DNA of 64,000 nt, from NCBI GenBank assembly GCA_051649605.1, contig JBOFHK010000014.1, forward strand, positions 20,248 to 84,247, read 5' to 3'. The stretch comes from Brevinema_A sp051649605. GTDB lineage: Bacteria; Spirochaetota; Brevinematia; Brevinematales; Brevinemataceae. Position numbers and translations under genes: made by a program. Shown in pieces: positions 9,484 to 17,657 of this stretch (position 1 is its first letter; every line of letters begins with the position of its first letter). The notes beneath the pieces are model-generated. The model was not told the DNA's origin. It ran no database searches and was given only the letters and a program-made list of their open reading frames with translations.

Positions 9484-10584
9484 TTATTTATTAAACAAGA
9501 AATGAACTACATCCCCATCTTGGACAACATATTCTTTACCTTCTTGGCGAAGGAATCCTTTCTCGCGAGCTTTCACCCAAGAACCCGTTTGAATAAGCTG
9601 ATCGTAGGATACTGTTTCCATACGAATAAAACCCTGTTGCATATCCGTATGAATTACCCCAGCAGCTTCTGGAGCTAATGCTCCTTGTTTGACTGTCCAA
9701 GCACGAGTTTCTATTTCTCCTGTAGTCAAATAAGTAATTAAACCTAGGAGTTTATAACTCGCTTTAATCAAACGATTCAAACCACTATCTTCCCAGCCTA
9801 ATTCTTGAATATATTCTAAAGCTTCATCATTTTCTAATTCTGAAATTTCCTGTTCAATTTTTGCCGACAAAGGAAGTACACTTGCGCCTAATTCTTGTGC
9901 TTTGCTAGAGAGATGATCCCAGTAGGAATTTTGTTCAGGATTTAAGACTTCTTCCTCGGACAAATTTGCAACGATCAAAATCTGCTTATCTGTAAGAAAA
10001 CGATAATTATTAGTGATTTTTCTCTGTTGGGCAGTTAAGCTAGCTTGATAGATAAGTTTATTTTCAGTAATCGTTTGTTCCAAGATCACCATTAAATCAT
10101 ATAATTCTTTAGCTTCTTTTTGTCCAAGTTTGGCTTGACGTTCTTGTTTGGATTTGATATTTAAAATGGTTTCCAAATCTTTTAAGGCAAGTTCTTCCAA
10201 AATAATCGTTATATCACGAACAGGATCTACATCACCCACAACATGAATTACCTCTTCGTCTTGAAAAAGCCGAGTAACTAAAATAACTACATCTGTATCA
10301 CGAATATTAGATAAAAATTGATTCCCTAATCCTTCTCCTTGAGAAGCCCCTTTGACTAAGCCCGCAATATCAACAAATTCTACCGTGGTAGGAATAAGTT
10401 TTTTTGAGCCAGAAAGATCAGATAACGCTTGTAAGCGAAGGTCTGGAACATTGACAATACCTACATTAGGATCAATGGTGCAAAAAGGATAATTGGAACT
10501 AGCTATTCCTGATTTTGTTAATGCATTAAATAATGTTGATTTGCCGACATTCGGTAATCCGACAATCCCACAGGAAATTCCCAT
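9484..10584 (-). CDS. ychF: redox-regulated ATPase/GTPase YchF (OLA1 family)
   Basis: A cytosolic Obg-like P-loop nucleotide hydrolase associated with ribosomes and stress responses. The Walker A loop GLPNVGKST is at residues 8-16, the G3 motif DIAGLVKGASQGEGLGNQFL follows, and the C-terminal TGS domain ends VQDGDVVHFLFNK, which is characteristic of YchF. At 366 residues it is standard. The start is supported by AAGGAG 9-10 bases upstream and a clear promoter. Confidence 0.95.
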   Translation of the reverse strand: MGISCGIVGLPNVGKSTLFNALTKSGIASSNYPFCTIDPNVGIVNVPDLRLQALSDLSGSKKLIPTTVEFVDIAGLVKGASQGEGLGNQFLSNIRDTDVVILVTRLFQDEEVIHVVGDVDPVRDITIILEELALKDLETILNIKSKQERQAKLGQKEAKELYDLMVILEQTITENKLIYQASLTAQQRKITNNYRFLTDKQILIVANLSEEEVLNPEQNSYWDHLSSKAQELGASVLPLSAKIEQEISELENDEALEYIQELGWEDSGLNRLIKASYKLLGLITYLTTGEIETRAWTVKQGALAPEAAGVIHTDMQQGFIRMETVSYDQLIQTGSWVKAREKGFLRQEGKEYVVQDGDVVHFLFNK

Positions 10585-10610
10585 AATACCAGCTCCTTAT
10601 ATTTCTTACT

Positions 10611-10639
10611 ATTATAACATAAGAAAAAAATATACGCAA
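10611..10639 (-). promoter_or_regulatory. sigma-70 promoter for ychF
   Basis: On the minus strand TTGCGT (complement of 10634-10639) and TATAAT (complement of 10611-10616) are spaced by 17 bp, with the ychF start about 27 bases downstream of the -10 box. It is back-to-back with the HEPN-gene promoter. Confidence 0.55.
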
Positions 10640-10656
10640 AAATCCTTTATTAAAAT

Positions 10657-10685
10657 TTGATAAAAGACCACAAATTCGATATAAT
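10657..10685 (+). promoter_or_regulatory. sigma-70 promoter for HEPN-like gene
   Basis: TTGATA at 10657-10662 and TATAAT at 10680-10685 with a 17-bp spacer. Predicted transcription start is near 10692, only about 8 bases before the first ATG (10701) and 20 before the second (10713). Confidence 0.6.
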
Positions 10686-10700
10686 ATAAAAAAATATACA

Positions 10701-11651
10701 ATGAGAAATTCCATGCAATTATACCCTAGTTTTTATTTCCGCCCCCTTCCCAATACGATAAAGCTTTCCCATTTTTTTAATATCAGTTTAAGAAATCCCA
10801 CAAATCAAGAACTCCCTATTTTTGAAGAAAGTATCCGTAATCTTAGCACTCGTCTTTCTGATAAAGAACGTCGTCGTATCCTCTATACGCTCTATCCTCT
10901 CGGAAATTTTATGTTAGAAGGGACACTAGAAAAACAATTTGTCCAGTCCTTAAGTAGGATTTGGATCGTTGCCTATACTGATCAGAAACTTCCTTTTGAA
11001 AAAGGGCTTGTTGATTATGGCTTTCTCTGCGGTTTTAGCTCCGATCAAGAATATTTAAGGAATCCCTGTGGATTTATTTGCGATATTAACACTCTATCAC
11101 CACGAGAACTATTAAGAGCATTAAAAAAGGAATTACCCAAAGCAGCAAAATTAATTCTTAATCCTTCTTCAAGGAGTGAAGATCTCCAAGATCTTATACA
11201 ACAAGCAAACTCTTGGGATGGTATTTTTGCCCAAAATACCTTTCCTTATATACCACTAGCCACCACCCTAAGAACCGCTGGAACAACAAAAGATCCTATC
11301 CAACAACTACTCCAATACTGTATTGCTTCTGAAATTCTCTTGGTACATAATCCTAGTAAAGGTGATAGTAAAATGCCTATTAATCGTCAGTTCACAAATA
11401 AACTAGCATTAGTTCGTTATATGATGATTAAACTCAAAAATCAACAGCATCTAAACACCCCCGAAGAACTGCAAATTTTATTCACTCAATTATATGATCT
11501 ACGATCTCAAATCATTCATGGAAGACAGCAAAAACCCCCACCAAAATTCCTTATTGCTCAATATCTTAATATTTTATTCCCGACGATAAGATTAGCTATA
11601 GAATTACAAGGGATTGATCCTCTCTTGATAGAATTCATTAAAAAAATCTAA
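10701..11651 (+). CDS. HEPN-domain-like protein (ApeA/RxxxxH type)
   Basis: A 316-residue soluble protein of no assigned family. The C-terminal 120 residues are helical and end in YDLRSQIIHGR, which contains the R-x4-H signature (Arg268, His273) of HEPN domains; the surrounding pattern (LLQYCIASEILL...FTNKLALVRYMM...LYDLRSQIIHG) resembles ApeA-type HEPN domains. HEPN proteins with RxxxxH are often RNases in toxin or anti-phage systems, but housekeeping HEPN proteins also exist. The N-terminal 200 residues are unrecognised. No antitoxin-like partner is adjacent; the next gene, 10 bp downstream, is an SpsF-like nucleotidyltransferase. The true start could be the ATG at 10713; neither start has a strong ribosome binding site. 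Confidence 0.6.
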   Translation: MRNSMQLYPSFYFRPLPNTIKLSHFFNISLRNPTNQELPIFEESIRNLSTRLSDKERRRILYTLYPLGNFMLEGTLEKQFVQSLSRIWIVAYTDQKLPFEKGLVDYGFLCGFSSDQEYLRNPCGFICDINTLSPRELLRALKKELPKAAKLILNPSSRSEDLQDLIQQANSWDGIFAQNTFPYIPLATTLRTAGTTKDPIQQLLQYCIASEILLVHNPSKGDSKMPINRQFTNKLALVRYMMIKLKNQQHLNTPEELQILFTQLYDLRSQIIHGRQQKPPPKFLIAQYLNILFPTIRLAIELQGIDPLLIEFIKKI

Positions 11652-11661
11652 TCAGATCACT

Positions 11662-12318
11662 ATGGAAAAAATATTTATTGGCATTCAAAGTAGGATTAAT
11701 TCCCAGCGTTTTCCTCAAAAAGCTCTTGTTCCTATTTTGGGGATTCCTTTAATTATTAGAGTCGTACAACGTTTAGAACAAATCTCCTCTCCCCATCAAA
11801 TAGTTCTTTTATGCCCTCAAGAAGAAGTACAGATATTTCACCATATCTTAACACAATATTATTGTACTATTCCCATTTTTGGTGGTAGTGAACACAATGT
11901 TCTTTCGAGATATTATCATGCAACTCTCGCCTATAAAAAACCTCCATTAATTATGCGGGTAACGGGAGATAATCCCCTTGTTTCACCAACACTTGCTGAT
12001 CTGTTGATCAATTATCATCTCAACAATAGCCCTGATTTGAGTCATTACCTAAACAATCCTCTAGGTACAGGCGTAGAAATTTTCACATTTTCCGCTTTAG
12101 AACGTTGTTTTTTACAAGCCGATACCCCTTTCCAGCAAGAGCATGTTACCCAATATATCTATCAAAATCCCCACTTATTCTCTATTGCTGAGCCTTTAAG
12201 TCCTTTTATTGCTCCAGAATACCCCCAACTCAGTATCGATTATCCAGAAGATCTGGCTTTGATTACAAGATTATTAACTCAAGATCCTCTATGGGATATT
12301 TCCTTTATTGTAAAATAA
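11662..12318 (+). CDS. SpsF-like cytidylyltransferase family protein
   Basis: A nucleotidyltransferase of the GT-A fold related to SpsF and acylneuraminate/KDO cytidylyltransferases, which activate sugars with CTP for surface polysaccharides or glycosylation. The N-terminal motif IQSRINSQRFPQKALVPILG matches the nucleotide-binding loop (R-x2-SxRFPxK). RVTGDNPLVSP is the metal-binding TGDxP/D region, and TGVEIFTFSAL and QQEHVTQYIY are family-typical later motifs. At 218 residues it is slightly short for SpsF (about 240), probably lacking C-terminal residues. It sits 10 bp after the HEPN-like gene and is probably cotranscribed. Sugar substrate unknown; no surface-polysaccharide cluster is nearby. 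Confidence 0.75.
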   Translation: MEKIFIGIQSRINSQRFPQKALVPILGIPLIIRVVQRLEQISSPHQIVLLCPQEEVQIFHHILTQYYCTIPIFGGSEHNVLSRYYHATLAYKKPPLIMRVTGDNPLVSPTLADLLINYHLNNSPDLSHYLNNPLGTGVEIFTFSALERCFLQADTPFQQEHVTQYIYQNPHLFSIAEPLSPFIAPEYPQLSIDYPEDLALITRLLTQDPLWDISFIVK

Positions 12319-12328
12319 TTATAAAGTC

Positions 12329-12357
12329 TTGTAATTTCTTTTATTCTACATTATAAT
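12329..12357 (+). promoter_or_regulatory. sigma-70 promoter
   Basis: TTGTAA at 12329-12334 and TATAAT at 12352-12357 with a 17-bp spacer, upstream of the membrane coiled-coil gene at 12394. A second TATAAT at 12359-12364 overlaps downstream. Confidence 0.5.
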
Positions 12358-12393
12358 GTATAATCTATGCCGAATTAAATTTATGGATTACTT

Positions 12394-13206
12394 ATGGAAT
12401 CAAACATTATCACTCAGCCAATACTACTGGTATTAGGCATTCTAATCATCATACTGTATCTTTATAATATTATTTTATCTAAAAAAATCAAAAGAGTTTC
12501 TCAAGAGTTATTCAGTCTTCAACGATCCACTAATCATAAAGATACCGTTTTAGAAACAACCTTGGCTCAACTTGCTCAAGATTTCCCTATAGAAACACAT
12601 CCCCATACAACCAACAAACAAAGTGCCAATATGGTTGAGAATCTACTCCACAAATTTTCTGTTCGTCTCAACAAAAAAATTCATGAAAAAATCCAGCAAG
12701 AGCAAAATCTCTGGCATGAAAAATTTTCTATGTTATTAATATTAATGAATAAAACAGAAAAAGATCTTCAAAAGGTACGTGATCATCAATTCAAAGAATC
12801 TTGGCTATCGATTACCGAACTGCGACAAAAAGCCCAGCTTTTATTTAATGATATGCAGGAGGACGGCGTTTTTTACCGTATTCAGTCCTTATGGCAATTA
12901 AGTTGCTTAAATCTACAACAACAAAAGCCTTATGAAGCATTCCGCCACTGTACTGCTACCATTAAACTTTATCACGACAGTAGACCTAGCCTCCCTCTTT
13001 CTCATAAAATTATGTGGAATATTGGTGATACTTTTATTCAAAGTACTCAGTTCCTTGATAAACATGCTCAGCAAGAAATTATAAAAAAATTCCACATTAC
13101 TGGTAAGGATATTTTAGAAGTATTTCAAGAAATAGAAAATTATGAAAGTAATATCGAAACTCTCCAACAAATCCGTATTTGGTATAACCAATTTTCCCAA
13201 ATATAA
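12394..13206 (+). CDS. membrane-anchored coiled-coil protein, unknown function
   Basis: A 270-residue protein with an N-terminal membrane helix (residues 8-27, PILLVLGILIIILYLYNIIL), then a charged helical, probably coiled-coil stretch (about 28-150) rich in Lys, Glu and Gln. A C-terminal helical part resembles a degenerate TPR (SLWQLSCLNLQQQKPYEAF). No enzymatic motif is seen. It could be a periplasmic or cytosolic scaffold tethered to the inner membrane; I do not recognise the family. It ends just before a strong bidirectional terminator. Confidence 0.7.
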   Translation: MESNIITQPILLVLGILIIILYLYNIILSKKIKRVSQELFSLQRSTNHKDTVLETTLAQLAQDFPIETHPHTTNKQSANMVENLLHKFSVRLNKKIHEKIQQEQNLWHEKFSMLLILMNKTEKDLQKVRDHQFKESWLSITELRQKAQLLFNDMQEDGVFYRIQSLWQLSCLNLQQQKPYEAFRHCTATIKLYHDSRPSLPLSHKIMWNIGDTFIQSTQFLDKHAQQEIIKKFHITGKDILEVFQEIENYESNIETLQQIRIWYNQFSQI

Positions 13207-13230
13207 AGTGTCTTTTTATCTCAGTTAACT

Positions 13231-13258
13231 AATAAAGCCCCTATTGTGGGGCTTTATT
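13231..13258. terminator. bidirectional terminator
   Basis: A perfect 11-bp inverted repeat (13231-13241 and 13248-13258, core AAAGCCCC/GGGGCTTT) with a 6-base loop. It separates the convergent genes ending at 13206 and 13254; the stop codon of the minus-strand gene (13254-13256) is inside the right arm. Confidence 0.85.
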
Positions 13259-13700
13259 TATATTTATACCAAACTTCAGGTTTGTCTTCAAAATCTACTA
13301 TAATCCCTTTTTCGTGGGAATTGATAAAAATTTCTAATTCTGGGGTGAAAACCATCGTTCCTAATTGTAATACTCCTACAGAATACATTCCACGTCCTTG
13401 CTCATCTATTCCATCAAAAAACATCTGATAAGGATCAACAGCAACAAAAGGTTTACCAGGATAAGATTCTTCCCATTCTAATAAAGCATCAAGATCAGCA
13501 ATTTCAAATGTTAATAATTCTACAAAATCTTTTTGGCTTGAATCTTTATAAATTCTTTCCATTTGAAGAAATAAATAATCTTTACTGATTGGATTTTGGT
13601 ATCCTTGAAACCACAATTCCCGAAATTCTTTAGGCATCTCCTGAAGGAGTGTGTGGTTTTGTTCTACAAAACTAATAAATATTCGTTCGTGTTCTGTCAT
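13254..13700 (-). CDS. hypothetical acidic protein
   Basis: A 148-residue, Glu/Phe-rich soluble protein starting MTEHERIFISF. The open frame extends 19 codons further upstream inside plsY, but the ATG at 13698-13700 begins two bases after the plsY stop, so translational coupling to plsY is likely and this start is preferred. It contains ADLDALLEWEESYPGKPFVAVDPYQMFFDG and no membrane segment. Family and function are unrecognised. It is the last gene of the glyS-plsY operon. Confidence 0.7.
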   Translation of the reverse strand: MTEHERIFISFVEQNHTLLQEMPKEFRELWFQGYQNPISKDYLFLQMERIYKDSSQKDFVELLTFEIADLDALLEWEESYPGKPFVAVDPYQMFFDGIDEQGRGMYSVGVLQLGTMVFTPELEIFINSHEKGIIVDFEDKPEVWYKYK

Positions 13701-13702
13701 AA

Positions 13703-14353
13703 TTATTTTTGCTCTTGTGCTTTCAATTTTTTTCTTAGGTCTTCCCCTAAGATCCAATCTTGTATATTTTGCTTATGAGCAAAAATAATTAATATTCCCA
13801 AAAGAGTAGAAGCAATTTGGAGTGGAAGCGAGGTAGCAGGAAGGAGATAGACGATAATTGGTAAACAAAAAGCAGTAACAATAGAGGCTCTTCCTACTAT
13901 TTTTTTTCCGAAAGTAAAAAATACAAGGGTGAAAATGCCTAAACAAATAAGAGCCATAGGATAATTCCACGCAAACATAACCCCACCTGTTGTGGCAACA
14001 CCTTTGCCCCCTTTAAACTTAAGAAAAGGAGAAAAGACATGCCCTAAAACGGCAACAATTCCAATAAAAATTTCCATCGTATCAAACAGTAAGAAATCTT
14101 GATCAGGGGAAACAAAAAAACGAAATAATACTATAGGAAGTAGGCCTTTAGCCATATCTAAAATTGCTACAGGTACAAAACCCTTCCAAAATCCAAATTG
14201 ACGAGTTACATTCGTTGCTCCAATATTGCCAGATCCAACTTTTCTAATGTCAACCCCTCTTAAAGCACTATATACCAGTCCATAAGGAACACTCCCTGAT
14301 AAAAACCCTAATATAATAAATAAAAAACCACTCATTAATATATTATCTGACAT
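13703..14353 (-). CDS. plsY: PlsY, acyl-phosphate:glycerol-3-phosphate acyltransferase
   Basis: An integral inner-membrane enzyme that transfers the acyl group from acyl-phosphate (made by PlsX) to glycerol-3-phosphate, the first step of phospholipid synthesis. The three family motifs are visible: GSVPYGLVYSALRGVDIRKVG near the N-terminus, GSGNIGATNVTR, and HVFSPFLKFKGGKGVATTGG. Five or so membrane helices fit the usual topology and 216 residues is normal. The start is supported by CAGGAG at good spacing. It lies 24 bp after glyS. Confidence 0.95.
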   Translation of the reverse strand: MSDNILMSGFLFIILGFLSGSVPYGLVYSALRGVDIRKVGSGNIGATNVTRQFGFWKGFVPVAILDMAKGLLPIVLFRFFVSPDQDFLLFDTMEIFIGIVAVLGHVFSPFLKFKGGKGVATTGGVMFAWNYPMALICLGIFTLVFFTFGKKIVGRASIVTAFCLPIIVYLLPATSLPLQIASTLLGILIIFAHKQNIQDWILGEDLRKKLKAQEQK

Positions 14354-14377
14354 AGAATTCTCCTGATTTAACCATTA

Positions 14378-16456
14378 TTATAAAGAAAGTTTACTAAAAT
14401 CCGCCTGCTGTTTGAAGAGCTGTTGGATCACATTTAGTAATGCAATTCTATTGTTTTCTTTTTCATCACCTGTTTTTACCATTACAGAATCAAAAAAACT
14501 AGTGATAAGAGGTTCGATGTGAACCAGTTCAAGCAATCGCTCCTGATCTGACAAATTAAAAAATTTTACTTTTATATCCTGAGAATAGTAGTAAAGTGCT
14601 TTTTCTGCTGACTCGGTAAGAAGAGATTCTTTTAATAAAAGAGTTTCGGGGCAATCTTTCAAGATATTAGAAATCCTTTTATAAAGCTCAGTCAATCTTC
14701 GGAATGGTTCTAGGTGTATTTGTTGCACTGCCTGTAAAGCCCTTGCACGGGAAATATCTAGCAACACCCAATCAATCCCTTGACTCAATACAGCATTAAC
14801 AGTTTCCGTACTAATTTGTTCCAATTTTAGAATCCCTTCTAGTCTTATTTTTATAAAATCAATAATCAAGGTCTTCCACTCCTGAGTATTGATCGTTAAT
14901 AAAGGGCTATAAATTGGCGTCACATAATCAAAAAACTGCTCTAGGGAAAATTGCTCCCACTGATATTGCATCAGTAAATGAATTATTGCTATCGCTTGAC
15001 GTCTTAGTCCATAAGGATCTCGAGAGCCACTTACTGTTTTGCCAACCGCATATAAAGTTAGGAGGTTGTCCAAACGATCTGCTAATCCAACAAGAGCAGA
15101 CAATTCTTGGCTAGGAACTACCTGTACCCCATCAACCATCATCGGATAATAGTGTTCTTTTAAGACCAGTGCCACTTGATCATTAATCTCTTGATTTTTT
15201 GCATAATAATAAGCAATAATTCCTTGTAGTTCTGGAAATTCTCCTACCATAAGTGAGCTTAAATCGGCTTTCGATAAAGAGATAGCTTCCAAGAGATAAT
15301 CTGTATCAACTTGGGGAACAAGTAAATCTCTAAGATATAACGCAATATTTTTAATCCGTTCTACTTTATCAGCAATGCTTCCTGCCCCTTCTACAAAAGA
15401 TACCGAAGACAACTGATCGGCATAATATACCAATCCTTTTTTTGTATCCTCATCAAAGAAAAACTGTCCATCGGTAAAACGTGCTTGTAGGACTCTAGCA
15501 TTACCTGATAAAATATTATGCTTGGTTTCTTCATCATCATAAGGAATATTTGCAGTAATAATGTAATAGGGAAGTAATTTACCATGTGGGTCAGTAATCG
15601 GAATATATTTTTGATGGATTTTCATTTCTGATATCAAAACTTCTTGAGGAAGTTTTAAGAACTTTGGGTCAAAATCTGCCAGTAGAAGGTGAGGATACTC
15701 CGTCAACGATGCCAAAATACTAAGAAGTTCATCATCTAATAAGGCTCTTCCTTTCGTCGTATATTCAGCAGTTCGCTGAGAAATTATTGTTTGGCGTTCT
15801 TCAAAGCTAGGAATACAAGCTCTGTTTTTTAAGGTCTGTTCGTAATAATCAGCATGTTCTAAGATCACAGGATCAGGAAATAATTGTCGATGACCGTATA
15901 GGAGATTATTAGATTTTTTTCCAAAAAAACAAAGAGGAAGTATCGTATGGTCAATTAATGCTGTAATCCCCCGAACAGGGCGAATAAATTCGTAAACCTG
16001 GTCATTGTGATTCCAACGCATCGGTTGAGCAAATTTGATCCCTTGTATTAATTCTTGGAGAAGAGAAGGAAGAATATCTTGAAGAACTAAGCCTTCTTCT
16101 TTTTTTTGAAGGAAAATATATTTTTTTCCTTTAATTTCACGTTCTTCAATATCTGTTGGGGAAACATTATAAGAAGAAAAAAATCCTTCTAAAGCTTTTG
16201 TTGCTTCACCATGCTCATCGTATGCTACTTGTACGGAAGGACCTTTTTGTTCGGTCATTCGATCCTGTCCCTGAACAGGTAGATCGGTAATATAAAACGC
16301 AAAACGACGAGGCGTACAAAAGTGTTTGATAGAGGTATAGGATAATCCATACTTCGATAAGAGATTCGGTACTTGATTCTCAAAATATGAAGAAGTCTGA
16401 GGTAATATTCCATGGGGGATTTCTTCCATATAGATTTCAAATAGAAAATTCGGCAT
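14378..16456 (-). CDS. glyS: glycyl-tRNA synthetase beta subunit
   Basis: Beta chain of the alpha2-beta2 bacterial glycyl-tRNA synthetase; it binds and positions tRNA-Gly while the alpha chain (GlyQ) carries the class II active site. Typical features are the start NFLFEIYMEEIPHG, QKGPSVQVAYDEHGEATKAL..GF, MRWNHNDQVYEFIRPVRG, and the C-terminal HD/DALR regions (SGSRDPYGLRRQAIAIIHLL). At 692 residues it is full length. The start at 16456 is preferred over the in-frame ATG at 16471 because AAGGAG lies 6-7 bases before it. No alpha subunit is present in this window. A clear promoter lies upstream. Confidence 0.95.
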   Translation of the reverse strand: MPNFLFEIYMEEIPHGILPQTSSYFENQVPNLLSKYGLSYTSIKHFCTPRRFAFYITDLPVQGQDRMTEQKGPSVQVAYDEHGEATKALEGFFSSYNVSPTDIEEREIKGKKYIFLQKKEEGLVLQDILPSLLQELIQGIKFAQPMRWNHNDQVYEFIRPVRGITALIDHTILPLCFFGKKSNNLLYGHRQLFPDPVILEHADYYEQTLKNRACIPSFEERQTIISQRTAEYTTKGRALLDDELLSILASLTEYPHLLLADFDPKFLKLPQEVLISEMKIHQKYIPITDPHGKLLPYYIITANIPYDDEETKHNILSGNARVLQARFTDGQFFFDEDTKKGLVYYADQLSSVSFVEGAGSIADKVERIKNIALYLRDLLVPQVDTDYLLEAISLSKADLSSLMVGEFPELQGIIAYYYAKNQEINDQVALVLKEHYYPMMVDGVQVVPSQELSALVGLADRLDNLLTLYAVGKTVSGSRDPYGLRRQAIAIIHLLMQYQWEQFSLEQFFDYVTPIYSPLLTINTQEWKTLIIDFIKIRLEGILKLEQISTETVNAVLSQGIDWVLLDISRARALQAVQQIHLEPFRRLTELYKRISNILKDCPETLLLKESLLTESAEKALYYYSQDIKVKFFNLSDQERLLELVHIEPLITSFFDSVMVKTGDEKENNRIALLNVIQQLFKQQADFSKLSL

Positions 16457-16490
16457 AAGATTCTCCTTCATGATCAGAGGGTATTTTTAT

Positions 16491-16519
16491 ATTATAAGCT
16501 GATATAGCAAAAACTTCAA
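16491..16519 (-). promoter_or_regulatory. sigma-70 promoter for glyS operon
   Basis: On the minus strand TTGAAG (complement of 16514-16519) and TATAAT (complement of 16491-16496), spacer 17 bp, about 35 bases before the glyS start. Confidence 0.6.
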
Positions 16520-16523
16520 TATT

Positions 16524-16561
16524 TTCTCTATTATCAACTCTAAAGAATTAATAATAGAGAA
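16524..16561. terminator. AT-rich inverted repeat, possible terminator
   Basis: An 11-bp inverted repeat (16524-16534 and 16551-16561, TTCTCTATTAT/ATAATAGAGAA) with a 16-base loop, between the ankyrin gene and glyS promoter. It is AT-rich and lacks a strong U tract, so a terminator role is uncertain. Confidence 0.3.
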
Positions 16562-16590
16562 TGACCCTCAAAAAACTTCTATTAAAACCG

Positions 16591-17415
16591 CTATACTGCT
16601 TCAAAAAACACAAAATCATTAGAAAAAATCTGATTCGAAAGATTATTTGTCTCTTGAGTGTCTACTTTAGGCAATACCATACTAGATTCTTGTTCAGATA
16701 AATTATTTGTCGTATCAGTAGTATTCGTCTGGTATACGTTATTTGTAATATCTGTAGTATTCGTGTGGTAGATAAGATTGGTTCGTGTAATCACATTCAA
16801 AAACTCAAGAGTATTAGAACTGTCAATAATATTGGTTTGGTGAATCGTATTCGTGAATAAATTTGTAATCTGAATCATATTAGTTGTATCAATAATATTC
16901 GTTAATAAAACAGGTCTTTTTTGAATATTGTTACTATAAAGATAATATTGTACATCCCTTCTCCCACATTCTAATGCAACATCCAATACTGAAAGATTAT
17001 CTTTATTGATCATCGTCGCATCTGCTCCTCTTATTATCAAATACTCTATAAGAGCAAGAGGGCTATTATTTTTAACGGCAAAAAACAAAGGAGGATCTCC
17101 ATTTTGATTAATACCATTTATCTCCGCCCCTTCTCTAATTAGTAAGCTAATAATCTCCACGTTATTTTTTAATACTGCCAGATGGAGTGGAGTATTTCCA
17201 CAGACACCTTTATAATTGAGTGTATAAGGCTCATATAATAAGGCATTTTCGACTAAAGAAAGATCTTCGGATAAGATACCCGCATGAAGAAGTGGTACTT
17301 TCGGAAGGGTAACTAGCTCTTTTTCGTCCTGAGCATATTTTATTAAGTTTAATATATTATTCTCAGAATATATACTACTGGAAATAATAAAAGATAAAAT
17401 AATATATTTTTTCAT
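16591..17415 (-). CDS. secreted ankyrin-repeat protein with Thr/Asn repeat tail
   Basis: A 274-residue protein with a signal peptide (residues 1-17, MKKYIILSFIISSSIYS). Three ankyrin repeats span about 66-165 (GNTPLHLAVLKNNVEIISLL, GDPPLFFAVKNNSPL, DNLSVLDVALECGRRDVQYY), which should form a protein-binding surface in the periplasm or outside. The tail (172-238) is Thr/Asn/Ile-rich and ends in two tandem 12-residue units, HTNTTDITNNVY and QTNTTDTTNNLS, encoded by a 36-bp tandem repeat. Partner unknown. It is divergently transcribed from another secreted protein with a Thr/Asn-rich tail. Confidence 0.75.
   Translation of the reverse strand: MKKYIILSFIISSSIYSENNILNLIKYAQDEKELVTLPKVPLLHAGILSEDLSLVENALLYEPYTLNYKGVCGNTPLHLAVLKNNVEIISLLIREGAEINGINQNGDPPLFFAVKNNSPLALIEYLIIRGADATMINKDNLSVLDVALECGRRDVQYYLYSNNIQKRPVLLTNIIDTTNMIQITNLFTNTIHQTNIIDSSNTLEFLNVITRTNLIYHTNTTDITNNVYQTNTTDTTNNLSEQESSMVLPKVDTQETNNLSNQIFSNDFVFFEAV
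16703..16774 (-). repeat. two tandem 36-bp coding repeats
   Basis: Units 16703-16738 and 16739-16774 are about 80 percent identical by eye and encode the two 12-residue Thr/Asn-rich units of the ankyrin protein tail. Confidence 0.7.
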
Positions 17416-17584
17416 AGACTGACCTTATTAAAAATTATTAATAAAAAAACGATAGATATAATGTTTTATAATAAACATACCGAGACAATATATAACTACA
17501 TCGGTTGATATACTAAAACAGTAAAATATTTAGTGAGATACAATATATTATATACAATATTATATAGAAAAATCCATAAAAATA

Positions 17585-17613
17585 TTGATTTTTTTTAGTT
17601 TTCCGTATATAAT
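17585..17613 (+). promoter_or_regulatory. sigma-70 promoter
   Basis: TTGATT at 17585-17590 and TATAAT at 17608-17613, spacer 17 bp, upstream of the secreted protein starting at 17658. Confidence 0.6.
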
Positions 17614-17657
17614 ATTTATATTCTTTATTTTTATAAAAAACAAATCAGGAGCTCATC

